A stretch of 64,000 nucleotides of DNA. It comes from Flectobacillus major DSM 103. Its GTDB lineage: Bacteria; Bacteroidota; Bacteroidia; Cytophagales; Spirosomataceae. Position 1 is the first letter of the stretch, and every line of letters begins with the position of its first letter. The translations under genes were made by a program, and so were the position numbers. The stretch spans positions 789,001 through 853,000 of the forward strand of contig NZ_KE386491.1 in NCBI RefSeq assembly GCF_000427405.1, written 5' to 3'. The notes below the pieces were generated by a model. That model ran no database searches and had not been told where the DNA came from. It saw nothing but the letters and a program-made list of their open reading frames with translations. Positions 35,828-45,254 of the stretch are shown here, piece by piece.

Positions 35828-37630
35828 TTAATAGCCAATGGCGGTATCATCAGCTCTGACATCGGCACCGCCTTCGTATCTGCCATCGGGATGCAATAAA
35901 ATACAGTCCATACGACCAATAGTATTTTTTTGAGACTCAATTTTGTAACCTTTCCCCAACAGTTTTTGTAAAGTTTGTGGTGAAAAGCCTCCTTCTTCAA
36001 ACGTGATTTTGTCGGGCAACCATTGGTGGTGGAATCTAAGAGCATCTACAGCCTGTTGCATGCCCATTTTGTGTTCTACAACATTCAGAAATACCTGAAA
36101 TACAGAAGTAATAATGGTTGAGCCACCTGGCGTACCTAATACCATAAAGAGTTTCCCATCTTTTTCTACAATCGTTGGAGTCATTGACGACAACATACGT
36201 TTGTTGGGAGCAATAGCATTGGCTTCGTTTCCGATTAATCCATAAGAGTTGGGATGTCCAGGTTTAATTGAAAAATCATCCATCTCATCATTCATCAAAA
36301 AACCTGCTCCGTCTACTACGACTTTGCTACCATACGAGTTGTTGAGCGTAGTCGTGATTGATACAGCATTACCATCTTTGTCGGCAAAAGAAGAGTGAGT
36401 AGTTTCCATGCTTTCATAGCCTGGAATAGTACCACCCGATACCTTTTTACTGTCGGTTGCTAAATCAAAAGAGAAGTCGCCCCAGCGTTGTGTTAGAAAA
36501 TTTGAGCTGAGCAGTTCTTTTTGAGGTACTTTTACAAAATCAGGGTCACCTAGCCATTTGGCACGGTCGGCAAATACCCTACGTTCTGCCTCAATCATAA
36601 CTTGGGTAGTAGAGTCGGTATGCCAGCCCCATTTAGTAAGTGGGTATTGTTCTACATACTTCAATAACTGCATCAAGGCAATACCACCCGACGATGGCGG
36701 AGGCATCGTAATTACTTTATATCCTTTATATTTCTCAACAATAGCCTCACGCCAAACCGCATGATAACTGTCTAAATCTTTTTGGGTAATAATACCGCCA
36801 CCACGTTTCATTTCATTGATAAGTAGCTGGGCGGTTTCGCCTTCATAAAACCCCTTGCGACCTTCTTGTTGAATTCGTTTAAGGGTTTTTGCCAAATCTT
36901 TTTGAATCAGTAAATCGCCTTCTTTCCACTCGCTACCATCTTCCTTTAAAAAGTATTTTTTGGTAGGATTGTATTTTAGTAAATCATCTTTGATACGATT
37001 GAGCCCACGGGCTTCACGTGTGGTGAGTCGAACACCATTTTCGGCCAAATCAATGGCAGGCTGTAAAATCTGTTTCCATGATAATTTACCAAAGCGTTTA
37101 TGAGCTTGTTCGAGGCCATCGACAGCTCCGGGTGTACCACTGGCCAAATGGCCGTACCAGCTTGGCTGTCCAGGTTTTACCTCACCTTTTTCGTCGAGAT
37201 ACATATCACGGCTTGCATGTTCGGGAGCTTTTTCACGGTAATCTAATGTATAGGCATTCCCTTTTTTGTCACGATACACAAGGAATCCGCCGCCGCCGAT
37301 ATTACCTGCTGCAGGGTGTACTACCGCCAATGCAAATTGTGTAGCAATAGCCGCATCAATAGCATTGCCACCTATTTTTAGTATTTCAACTCCTACTTTT
37401 GACGCATCGGGGTGTGTAGCGGCCACCATTCCATTCTGTGCAAAAACGGGTTCTTTTTTAGCAACAAATGGAGACGCATTGGGGTCGTCGGTCAGAAACT
37501 GATAAAAGCCGAGGTTTTCTTTGGGCTTGTTTGCTACCTGTTGTACCGAAGAACTTGGGGTGATTTTTTTGCATGAAGCCAAAAAGGCCAAAGAAATTGT
37601 GGAAAGGATAAGTATATTTTTTATACGCAT
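35828..37630 (-). CDS. ggt: Gamma-glutamyltransferase, lipoprotein form
   Basis: A 600-aa Ntn-hydrolase that cleaves or transfers the gamma-glutamyl group of glutathione and related compounds. The precursor self-cleaves before Thr410 in Glu-Thr-Thr-His-Ser-Ser-Phe, giving large and small subunits. Pro-Pro-Pro-Ser-Ser-Gly-Gly upstream and Gly-Thr-Pro-Gly-Gly-Ser downstream are conserved substrate-site motifs. Residues 17-20 (Leu-Ala-Ser-Cys) form a lipobox with Cys20, so the enzyme is probably lipid-anchored in the envelope rather than free in the periplasm. The ATG at 37630 starts this signal. Convergent with the metal transporter. Confidence 0.94.
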   Translation of the reverse strand: MRIKNILILSTISLAFLASCKKITPSSSVQQVANKPKENLGFYQFLTDDPNASPFVAKKEPVFAQNGMVAATHPDASKVGVEILKIGGNAIDAAIATQFALAVVHPAAGNIGGGGFLVYRDKKGNAYTLDYREKAPEHASRDMYLDEKGEVKPGQPSWYGHLASGTPGAVDGLEQAHKRFGKLSWKQILQPAIDLAENGVRLTTREARGLNRIKDDLLKYNPTKKYFLKEDGSEWKEGDLLIQKDLAKTLKRIQQEGRKGFYEGETAQLLINEMKRGGGIITQKDLDSYHAVWREAIVEKYKGYKVITMPPPSSGGIALMQLLKYVEQYPLTKWGWHTDSTTQVMIEAERRVFADRAKWLGDPDFVKVPQKELLSSNFLTQRWGDFSFDLATDSKKVSGGTIPGYESMETTHSSFADKDGNAVSITTTLNNSYGSKVVVDGAGFLMNDEMDDFSIKPGHPNSYGLIGNEANAIAPNKRMLSSMTPTIVEKDGKLFMVLGTPGGSTIITSVFQVFLNVVEHKMGMQQAVDALRFHHQWLPDKITFEEGGFSPQTLQKLLGKGYKIESQKNTIGRMDCILLHPDGRYEGGADVRADDTAIGY

Positions 37631-37810
37631 AACTTGATGAAGGGGTTTGTGAAAAGTCATGGAAATGGGCAATTGCTGCCCCCTAGATACCTGAATTTTG
37701 TATGAAAACTTAAATTAAGAAAAAAAAAGGATTGAACCAAAGTATAAAAGTAGTACTAAAGCAAAGGAGGGGGGGATTTGGGGAGAAAGGCTTAGGCATA
37801 TCAAAAAATA

Positions 37811-37849
37811 GGCTGCCTATTTCGTCCAATTTGGATAGAACAGGCAGCC
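37811..37849 (-). terminator. Hairpin after the unknown helical-protein gene
   Basis: GGCTGCCT (37811-37818) pairs with AGGCAGCC (37842-37849), with partial inner pairing. It lies 28 bp past the stop of the minus-strand gene. Confidence 0.65.
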
Positions 37850-37876
37850 CAAGTCAACATACAAAAATGATATTGC

Positions 37877-39100
37877 TTACAAGATTTTGTAAATATCGAC
37901 CGAATCAATTTTATCTTTCAATTCCTTGATATTGATACTTGATTTAATAGCGGCATCTTTTTTCTTCTTTTTGGCAGAAAGGTCTTTGATTAGGTCATCA
38001 TAAACCATCTGTGCCGATTTTTCGCCGATAGGTTCAATGATATTATTGCCCTTGGCAATATTGATAGCCTGCTTTACTTGGTCGAAATAACGTGTTTCTA
38101 GGTCAAAATAATTGTCGTGAATACCAATAAAACGATTACATAGCGATTGTAAATAGTCTAGGTTGTTATTTACATGCCTAATATCTAGCTCGGTTTGAAG
38201 CATTTCTCCAAGATTCACTTTACCGTCTTTGGTTGGGTATTTCTTTTCGATTTCCGAGATTTTTTTACGCATAAAATCAGGCGTAAACTCGCTCATCATA
38301 AAATTGAAATAATCATCGAGGTTTTCATCGTTCTTGATTTCACGAGGGTTGTATCCAATTTTGCTGGCATCCTTTTTGAATTTCTCTAAGACATCCAATT
38401 GTAATGCTTCTAACAATGTCACGGTTTGCGAACTAGAAGTTTGGTTCATTAAGTTGGCTTTGTCCAATGAATTATAAAACCCTGTATAGCGTTGAAGCTC
38501 TTTTTCAAACTCCTTGATTTTATCGAAGTTCACCTTTTTATCTTGTACACCAGCCGCATAAGCCACATTGACCGCTGCCGTAGAAAGGTTTACAGCCTGC
38601 GATGCGTACGGAATAAGACCAACAATAGGGCTATCTTTTAAGCTTTTGAGGACACTAACAAACCGTTCGTTTTTCTCTTTTTTATCGAAAATCGCTTTAC
38701 TCTGAGCTGTTTTTAGGATAACCTCTTCAAACGAAAAGCCAAGAGGGCCTTTTTCAACACTACTTAATTTTTTGATATACCCCTGATAATCTTGGTTAAT
38801 TACCTGCGATTTTAGGTCGATAATATCATCGCTAAGAATTTTATAAACTTCAGCACTTTTAACGAGGTTTGTTCTGATTTTTTCCCATTTTGTACGGTCA
38901 GTTAAAGATTGATTTTTGGAAATATCATTCAAAGAAATACTTTGAATTTCCAAACGCCCTTTAAGATTTTCATTTTCGTTTTGAAGTTTAAGGAGATTAC
39001 CTTGGATATTAAGTAAAAGGGAATCTGAAATAATTTGAGATTGTACAGAAAATGAAATGCAAAGAGTGGTCAGTAGAGTGATTGAGAATGTTTTCATCAT
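37877..39100 (-). CDS. Unknown secreted, mostly helical protein
   Basis: A 407-aa protein I do not recognise. Residues 1-22 are a Sec signal peptide (ending Ser-Val-Gln-Ser-Gln). The mature protein is rich in Lys, Asp, Asn and Leu with heptad-like stretches (about 25-150 and 190-400) that suggest long helices or coiled coils. A single hydrophobic, Ala/Val/Gly-rich segment at about residues 157-185 interrupts the helices. Long helices around one hydrophobic hairpin is also the plan of alpha-helical pore-forming toxins, but no sequence motif proves that. It stands alone, divergent from the helicase gene. Confidence 0.6.
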   Translation of the reverse strand: MMKTFSITLLTTLCISFSVQSQIISDSLLLNIQGNLLKLQNENENLKGRLEIQSISLNDISKNQSLTDRTKWEKIRTNLVKSAEVYKILSDDIIDLKSQVINQDYQGYIKKLSSVEKGPLGFSFEEVILKTAQSKAIFDKKEKNERFVSVLKSLKDSPIVGLIPYASQAVNLSTAAVNVAYAAGVQDKKVNFDKIKEFEKELQRYTGFYNSLDKANLMNQTSSSQTVTLLEALQLDVLEKFKKDASKIGYNPREIKNDENLDDYFNFMMSEFTPDFMRKKISEIEKKYPTKDGKVNLGEMLQTELDIRHVNNNLDYLQSLCNRFIGIHDNYFDLETRYFDQVKQAINIAKGNNIIEPIGEKSAQMVYDDLIKDLSAKKKKKDAAIKSSINIKELKDKIDSVDIYKIL

Positions 39101-39337
39101 GAGATACTTCTTAATAATTGCAAATGTTGAAACAAAAACGCCTTAGAAAAAAAATAATTGTTAAAGGTCGTAAATCCTAAGAATTTTTTATCTTGTATTA
39201 TAGAGTATTCTTTTTTTATTAAAAGGGCAACTTAGAAAAGTTATAATTAGGTAGGTGTTGATATGAAACGAATATGTATAAAATTACTTTGTAGTGCATC
39301 AAGCGAGAAAAAGTATTCTAAAAAAAATACAATTAAG

Positions 39338-39368
39338 TTTGGATACTGAAAAAAACATACTACCTTTG
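39338..39368 (+). promoter_or_regulatory. Consensus Bacteroidota promoter of the helicase gene
   Basis: TTTG at 39338-39341, 19 nt spacing, and TACCTTTG at 39361-39368 match the TTTG-N19-TAnnTTTG consensus of the Bacteroidota primary sigma factor exactly. Transcription would start near 39375, about 268 nt before the chosen ATG. Confidence 0.7.
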
Positions 39369-39374
39369 TGAAAG

Positions 39375-39642
39375 TATTACAAAAACATCCGCACGTCTCT
39401 GTGTTCGCTTCGTTGGCATGAAGCAATTTCCAATCTCAAACTGCTTGTCAGTTTAAATCGGTATCTCCAGAGCTTTAACGGATGTTTCGGGCATCATTAA
39501 AGCAAACTTTAACAAATCACAATCTTGTCATTTTGACCCAGGCCATATTCGGGAATACAAGCATTCATTTATGTCGGAATGCCCAGTTCTCATGATGCCT
39601 TGTAACAAGGCTAAGTCAATAGATGACATTTCGCAAAAAACG
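39375..39642 (+). promoter_or_regulatory. Long, probably structured 5' leader of the DEAD-box helicase mRNA
   Basis: AAACATCCG (39383-39391) is complementary to CGGATGTTT (39479-39487), which would close an 88-nt domain. Inside it, AAGCA (39421-39425) and TGCTT (39442-39446) can also pair. The downstream part has an in-frame open run from 39571 but no conserved protein character. The region 39101-39337 before the promoter is AT-rich without features. Cold-inducible helicase mRNAs in other bacteria also carry long regulatory leaders; the analogy is inference. Confidence 0.45.
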
Positions 39643-41421
39643 ATGAGTCAATTATTAAGATTCGATGAACTTTCTCTTTCACAAGAGGTTCAACAAGCGG
39701 TAGCAGATATGGGTTTCGAGACAGCGTCTCCAATCCAATCTGAGGCAATTCCTTTCATCCTTGAAGGTCGTGATGTAATCGGCCAAGCACAAACAGGTAC
39801 AGGTAAAACTGCAGCATTCGGTATTCCAATGATCGAAGGTGTTGTAGGTTTTGAAAAAGTTGTACAAGGTTTGATTCTTTGTCCAACGAGAGAGTTGGCT
39901 GTTCAAGTAACGGAAGAAATTAAAAAATTATCAAAACACAAAAAAGGTGTTTGGGTAACAACAGTATATGGTGGTGATTCTATCGACCGCCAAATTAAAT
40001 CATTAAAAGCGGGTGCAAACATTGTTGTAGGTACGCCAGGTCGTGTAATTGATTTGATTGAACGTCGTGCCCTCAAATTAGAAAATGTGAAAATGGTAGT
40101 GTTGGATGAGGCAGACGAAATGTTGGATATGGGATTCCGTGAAGACATTGAAAGTATTTTGCAAGAAACTCCAGACGACCGTCAAACAATTTTCTTCTCG
40201 GCAACGATGTCTAAGCCTATTATGGCCTTGACAAGCCGTTACCAAAACGACCCTAAATTGGTGAAAGTAGTGAAAAACGAAATCACTAACGCCAATATCG
40301 AACAGTTATATTACGATGTGAAGGGTAGAGCCAAAATGGAAGTAATGACTCGTTTGATGGATTTTTATACAGTAAAATTATCGTTGGTATTCTGTAACCA
40401 GAAGAAAAAGGTAGATGAAGTTGTAGAAGAATTACAATTGCGTGGCTATGCAGCCGAAGGTTTACATGGCGATTTGCGTCAAGCTCAACGTACTAATGTA
40501 ATGGCTAAATTCCGTTCGGGTGTTGTAAATGTATTGGTAGCAACTGACGTAGCCGCTCGTGGACTAGACGTTGACGACGTTGATGCTGTATTCAACTTTG
40601 ATATTCCATTAGACGAAGAATATTATGTACACCGTATCGGTCGTACAGGTCGTGCAGGCAAATCGGGTAAAGCTTTCACTTTTGTAGTAGGAGCAGAACG
40701 CAACCGCTTGCGCGAAATTATGAACTATACCAAAGTAAAAATCGACAAAGGCGTAATTCCTACTTTCTCTGATGTAGTTGGTGTGAAAAAAGGTATGTTT
40801 ATTGAACGTGTAAGAACTGCCATTGAAGGTGGTGACTTAGAATTGTTTAGCGACGTATTGGAAGGGTTGCATCATGCAGGTCATACTACCGAACAAGTAG
40901 TATCGGCTTTGGTAAAAATGAACATGGGTGTTACGAAAAGCGAATTTGCTGACGAAAACCTAAGTGGTGATTCTGACCGCCGTGAACGTGGCAACGACCG
41001 TTTTGGCCGTGGTGACCGTGATGGTGGACGCAGAGGTGAAGGTCGTTTTGATAGAGAACGTGGTAGAGGAGGAGATGACCGTCGCTCAAGTGGTCGTTTT
41101 GACAGAGATAGCAGAGGAGGACGTGAAGACCGTGGCCCTCGTACCGATAAAGCTGGAAAGCCTTACCGTAAAGATCCTAACATGGTGCGTATGTTTGTTA
41201 ATATCGGATTCAACGAAAAAATCTCTCCTGCCAATATTGTAGGTGCTTTTGCTGGCGAATCTGGAATTCCAGGTAATGTATTAGGCCAAATTGATATTTT
41301 CGATAAATATTCGTTTGTAGATGTACCAAAAGAATTTGCTTCAACTGTACTTAATCGTATGGAAGGTGCATCTATCAAAGGTAAACGTGTGAATGTTGAA
41401 ATTGCTAAACCAAGCAACTAA
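39643..41421 (+). CDS. deaD: DEAD-box ATP-dependent RNA helicase with RGG-rich linker and DbpA domain
   Basis: A 592-aa RNA helicase. The Q motif is followed by Walker A (Ala-Gln-Thr-Gly-Thr-Gly-Lys-Thr, 49-56), Pro-Thr-Arg-Glu-Leu-Ala, Asp-Glu-Ala-Asp (155-158), Ser-Ala-Thr (186-188) and His-Arg-Ile-Gly-Arg-Thr-Gly-Arg-Ala-Gly. After the core, about 60 residues are rich in Arg, Gly and Asp. The final 80 residues form a DbpA/CsdA-type RNA-binding domain (PF03880). CsdA-type proteins remodel structured RNA in ribosome assembly and cold adaptation. The ATG at 39643 (Met-Ser-Gln-Leu-Leu-Arg-Phe) is chosen over an upstream in-frame start at 39571. Confidence 0.95.
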   Translation: MSQLLRFDELSLSQEVQQAVADMGFETASPIQSEAIPFILEGRDVIGQAQTGTGKTAAFGIPMIEGVVGFEKVVQGLILCPTRELAVQVTEEIKKLSKHKKGVWVTTVYGGDSIDRQIKSLKAGANIVVGTPGRVIDLIERRALKLENVKMVVLDEADEMLDMGFREDIESILQETPDDRQTIFFSATMSKPIMALTSRYQNDPKLVKVVKNEITNANIEQLYYDVKGRAKMEVMTRLMDFYTVKLSLVFCNQKKKVDEVVEELQLRGYAAEGLHGDLRQAQRTNVMAKFRSGVVNVLVATDVAARGLDVDDVDAVFNFDIPLDEEYYVHRIGRTGRAGKSGKAFTFVVGAERNRLREIMNYTKVKIDKGVIPTFSDVVGVKKGMFIERVRTAIEGGDLELFSDVLEGLHHAGHTTEQVVSALVKMNMGVTKSEFADENLSGDSDRRERGNDRFGRGDRDGGRRGEGRFDRERGRGGDDRRSSGRFDRDSRGGREDRGPRTDKAGKPYRKDPNMVRMFVNIGFNEKISPANIVGAFAGESGIPGNVLGQIDIFDKYSFVDVPKEFASTVLNRMEGASIKGKRVNVEIAKPSN

Positions 41422-41434
41422 TCAGGAGCATAAT

Positions 41435-41481
41435 AAAACAAAAAAGCCTTATGGATAAAATCCATAAGGCTTTTTTGTTTT
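41435..41481 (+). terminator. Helicase gene terminator
   Basis: A perfect 21-bp stem (41435-41455 with 41461-41481) with a 5-nt loop. The core is GCCTTATGGA / TCCATAAGGC with A and T tracts at its base. Confidence 0.93.
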
Positions 41482-41809
41482 ATTGCCTGTTGTCCAAGCT
41501 CAACCTTTCAGATTCCCTCTTGTTTTTCTAGCTTTATGGGGCCTTTCTCTAGGACATATTTATGTGTCTCAATTCTTACGGCGTAATATACTTTTAATGA
41601 TAAAATATGGAGGAATGTATGTGTTATTTTATATTTATTTTTTGATATAAAATATAATAATAATGATTTTTTGTGATAATGGTCATGTTTTTAAAATATT
41701 GTGCGGCTCAAAAAAATATAGTTTTATTTTTATTTAGTAGGTGTTTCTGTTATTATTTGGTAAAAATAGGTAGTTATAGAATTTTAAATTGTATAAGTAG
41801 TATATGGTA

Positions 41810-41841
41810 AAATAATATTTTGTGATAAGTATTTATACTTA
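41810..41841 (+). promoter_or_regulatory. Conserved upstream box A, copy 1 (before SusC-1)
   Basis: It shares the string AATAATATTTTGTGATAAGT exactly with copy 2 near 46938 and loosely with copy 3 near 52606. The distance to the -7 element of the SusC-1 promoter is 223 bp. The flanking 41482-41809 and the interval to 42009 are very AT-rich and not conserved. Confidence 0.6.
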
Positions 41842-42009
41842 TTTTATTTTTAACTAATTCTTCATGTAGTATATTAAAATAATAGACTATTTGAGTAAAA
41901 ATAAGTGATAAATTGTAGCTTGATTTGATAAAACTAAAGTATTTTTTTAGACAAAATGAAGTATTAGTTGTATTTTTTTAATTATTTTCAATAAGTGTCA
42001 CAAAAATTA

Positions 42010-42040
42010 TTGTTAAAGCAATTGTTAATACATAAATTCA
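42010..42040 (+). promoter_or_regulatory. Conserved promoter-like box B, copy 1 (SusC-1)
   Basis: TTG at 42010-42012, a 20-nt spacer and TAAATTCA at 42033-42040 make a -33/-7 type pair. The wider block 41997-42044 matches 47125-47172 at 45 of 48 positions, including ATTGTTAA twice as a 12-bp-phased direct repeat. Confidence 0.6.
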
Positions 42041-42122
42041 TGACTTGATTAAAACAAATAAATCACAAATAGTCAGTTTTGGTCAAGTAAAAATCATCAA
42101 CAAATTAACCCCCCTCTATTGC

Positions 42123-45100
42123 ATGAAAAAGAGACTTCTACTTACCATGCTGTTAGTTTTTTCTGCGAGCATCATTTTTGCTCAAAGCAAAATAACAGGA
42201 AAAGTCACAATGGCTGAAAATGGTTCGGAATTGCCCGGAGTTAGTGTTTCAGTGAAAGGTTCAACCCGAGGAACTACTACAAATGGGAACGGTGTATTCA
42301 CCATCAATGCTTCTGCTAACGAAACTTTGGTATTTACTTTTGTAGGTTTTAAATCTACTTCTGTAAAAGTAGGTAGCCGTAGTGTTATCGATGTTCAATT
42401 AGAATCAGATGTTTCTGAATTGAGCGAAGTTGTAGTTGTAGGTTATGGTACTCAAAGCAAGAAAGTTATTACAGGAGCGGTAACATCTGTTTCGGGTAAA
42501 GAAATTGCTTCACAGCCAGTACAATCATTTGATCAAGGCTTACAAGGTCGTGTTTCTGGGGTAAATATCACTACGCCAAACGGTGTATTGAATAACGCTC
42601 CAATTATTCGTGTACGTGGTACATCTTCTATCAACCAAAGTTCATCTCCATTGATTGTAATTGATGGAATGCCAATTAACTCTGGTGACGTATCTTCAGG
42701 TGGTTATACAGTAAACAACCCATTAGGCGATATTAACCCTTCCGATATTGAGTCTGTAGAGATTTTGAAAGATGCTTCGGCTACAGCTATCTATGGTTCA
42801 AGAGCTGCTGCAGGTGTAATGTTGATTACTACTAAAAAGGGTAAAGAGGGTAAAGCAAAGTTATCATACGATACTTGGGTAGGTACAACACAAACATTTA
42901 GAAAATTCAAAATGTTGGATGCACAACAATTTATGGATTTGAAAAACGAGGCTTCAAGAAATGCAGGTTTGGCTGACCAATTCTTCCCTTCGTACAATGC
43001 CGATGGTAGCTTAGTAAATACAAACTGGTATGATTATGTTTACCAAACGGGTGTTTCTCAAAGCCACAACTTGAGCTTGAATGGTGGAAATAAAGACACT
43101 AAATACTCGTTTTCGGTAGGATATACAGACCAAGAGGGTATGATTAAAAAGAACACTTTTAGTCGTATGACAGGTCGTATGAACGTTTCACACAGATTGA
43201 ATGATTATATTTCTATTGGTTCAAACATTACTTATGCCAATAGCTTTAACCAGTCACCAAACACAGGTACAACAGGTGCTTTCTCAACAGGTGGTTTGGG
43301 TCGTTTGCCATTGGTATTAGCTCCAAATATTGCTCCTTACAATGCTGACGGTTCTTATAACATTAACAAAGCTGGTAACAACATGGGCTTAGGTAAAAAC
43401 CTTGTAGGCCCTGGAGGGTATTATAACCCACTTCCAGATTTGGATTTGAGTAAATTTACTTCTGAAAATGCTCACTTAATCGCTAATGTATTTGCAGATG
43501 TAAGGTTGTTCAAAGGCTTGGTGTTCAGAACATCTTATGGTATGGACAATACTCAGGTAGAAGATATTGCATTCAGTAACCCTGTACATGGTGAAGGTGG
43601 TGGAAGTAATGGTGTAGCAACTAACTACTATACTAATATAAAACAATGGAACTGGCAGAACTATTTGACGTATGACTTCAATATTGAGAAAAGTAACTTT
43701 AGCGTAGTATTAGGTACTGAATCTCAGAAGTTCACAATCAACCGTTGGGGGGCTTCTCGTAACAACGTTTCTGACCCATTCTTTACAAGTTTCCAAGGAA
43801 GCTTTGTTAATAACGTAGCTGGTACTAGTAACTACCAAACACAAAATGGCTTGGTATCATATTTTGGTCGTGTAAACTACGATTTCGACAAGAAATATAT
43901 TGCTTCATTCACTTTGCGTAGCGATGGTTATTCGGCTTATGCAGTTGGTAACAAATGGGGTACATTCCCTGGTGCATCATTAGGATGGCGTTTGTCGGAA
44001 GAATCTTTCTGGAAAGAGTCGGTTATTGCTAACACCGTAAACGAATTGAAATTGCGTACAAGCTGGGGCCGTGTAGGTAATACAGGTGTAAGTGATTTCG
44101 CTTCATTGAGTTTATTTGGTTCTGGTTTGTATGGTTCTTCTCCAACTTGGGCATTTACACAAGCTGGAAACCCTAACTTGAGATGGGAACAAAGTACTAA
44201 ATTGGATATTGGTGTAAGCTACGGCTTGTTCAAAGACAGAATTACGGGTGAAATTAACTATTACAAAAACGATATTAATGACCTAGTATTGGCAGAGCCA
44301 CAAGCTCCTTCTCGTGGTGTTCCAAACAACTCTATCAACACAAACGTTGGGTCAATGGTTAACAAAGGTTGGGAATTTACATTGAATGCTTTGGTATTAG
44401 AGAAAAAAGATTTCACTTGGAATGCTAACTTCAATATCTCTACTAACTCGAATGAAGTGTTAGCATTGGCAAACAACAACGCTGATATTATTGCATTTAC
44501 GGGTGGTTTGGAAAGCTCAAACATCGTGCGTGTAGGTTATCCAGTAGGTAGTATTTTTGCTGTAGAAACAAGAGGTGTTAACCCTGCAAATGGACAACGC
44601 ATTTTTGTGAATGTTAAAGGTGAAGAAGTACAATACTCTCACCCAGGAAAATGGACGTATGTAAAAGATGGCTCAACAGCTCCAGCTATTACAGGTTCTG
44701 ACCGTGTAGTAATGGGTACAGCTACACCAACATTCTTTGGTGGTTTTGACAATACATTCAAATACAAAGCTTTTGACTTTGGCGTATTCTTGCAATTCTC
44801 AGGTGGCAACTATATCTATAATGGTACAAAAGCTGGTTTGCGTGACCAACGTGCTTGGAACAACCACACAGATATTATCAACCGCTGGCAAAAAGCAGGC
44901 GATGTAACAAACATCCCTCGTTTGGTATTTGGTGACAACATCTCTAATGGTTCATCAACACCAATTTCTGAAAACGTAGAAAAAGGTGATTTCCTTCGTA
45001 TGCGTAACATTTCGTTAGGCTATACATTCAAAAAAGGTTTGTTGGAAAAAGCTAAAATCTCAAGTGCAAGATTGTATGCTCAAGTACAAAATGCCTTTAT

Positions 45101-45236
45101 TATCACTGGATATACTGGTGCTGACCCTGAAATCTCAACAAACCGTGGTACTGCTTCAAACATTGCTCCTGGTGTTGACCGTAACTCTACGCCACAAGCG
45201 CGTACTTATACTGTGGGTCTTTCAGTTAATTTCTAA
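42123..45236 (+). CDS. SusC/RagA-type TonB-dependent outer-membrane transporter 1
   Basis: A 1037-aa outer-membrane protein that imports oligomers with its SusD partner and TonB energy. Signal peptide 1-20 (ending Ile-Phe-Ala-Gln); carboxypeptidase-D-regulatory-like domain about 22-100; TonB-box region Val-Val-Val-Val-Gly-Tyr-Gly-Thr; plug domain with Ile-Arg-Val-Arg-Gly-Thr and Ala-Thr-Ala-Ile-Tyr-Gly-Ser-Arg-Ala; then the 22-strand barrel ending in Phe. The ATG at 42123 starts the signal peptide; an upstream in-frame TTG at 42045 is rejected. The SusD gene follows 18 bp later. The substrate is unknown. Confidence 0.95.
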   Translation: MKKRLLLTMLLVFSASIIFAQSKITGKVTMAENGSELPGVSVSVKGSTRGTTTNGNGVFTINASANETLVFTFVGFKSTSVKVGSRSVIDVQLESDVSELSEVVVVGYGTQSKKVITGAVTSVSGKEIASQPVQSFDQGLQGRVSGVNITTPNGVLNNAPIIRVRGTSSINQSSSPLIVIDGMPINSGDVSSGGYTVNNPLGDINPSDIESVEILKDASATAIYGSRAAAGVMLITTKKGKEGKAKLSYDTWVGTTQTFRKFKMLDAQQFMDLKNEASRNAGLADQFFPSYNADGSLVNTNWYDYVYQTGVSQSHNLSLNGGNKDTKYSFSVGYTDQEGMIKKNTFSRMTGRMNVSHRLNDYISIGSNITYANSFNQSPNTGTTGAFSTGGLGRLPLVLAPNIAPYNADGSYNINKAGNNMGLGKNLVGPGGYYNPLPDLDLSKFTSENAHLIANVFADVRLFKGLVFRTSYGMDNTQVEDIAFSNPVHGEGGGSNGVATNYYTNIKQWNWQNYLTYDFNIEKSNFSVVLGTESQKFTINRWGASRNNVSDPFFTSFQGSFVNNVAGTSNYQTQNGLVSYFGRVNYDFDKKYIASFTLRSDGYSAYAVGNKWGTFPGASLGWRLSEESFWKESVIANTVNELKLRTSWGRVGNTGVSDFASLSLFGSGLYGSSPTWAFTQAGNPNLRWEQSTKLDIGVSYGLFKDRITGEINYYKNDINDLVLAEPQAPSRGVPNNSINTNVGSMVNKGWEFTLNALVLEKKDFTWNANFNISTNSNEVLALANNNADIIAFTGGLESSNIVRVGYPVGSIFAVETRGVNPANGQRIFVNVKGEEVQYSHPGKWTYVKDGSTAPAITGSDRVVMGTATPTFFGGFDNTFKYKAFDFGVFLQFSGGNYIYNGTKAGLRDQRAWNNHTDIINRWQKAGDVTNIPRLVFGDNISNGSSTPISENVEKGDFLRMRNISLGYTFKKGLLEKAKISSARLYAQVQNAFIITGYTGADPEISTNRGTASNIAPGVDRNSTPQARTYTVGLSVNF

Positions 45237-45254
45237 TTTTAAATTGATTTTACG

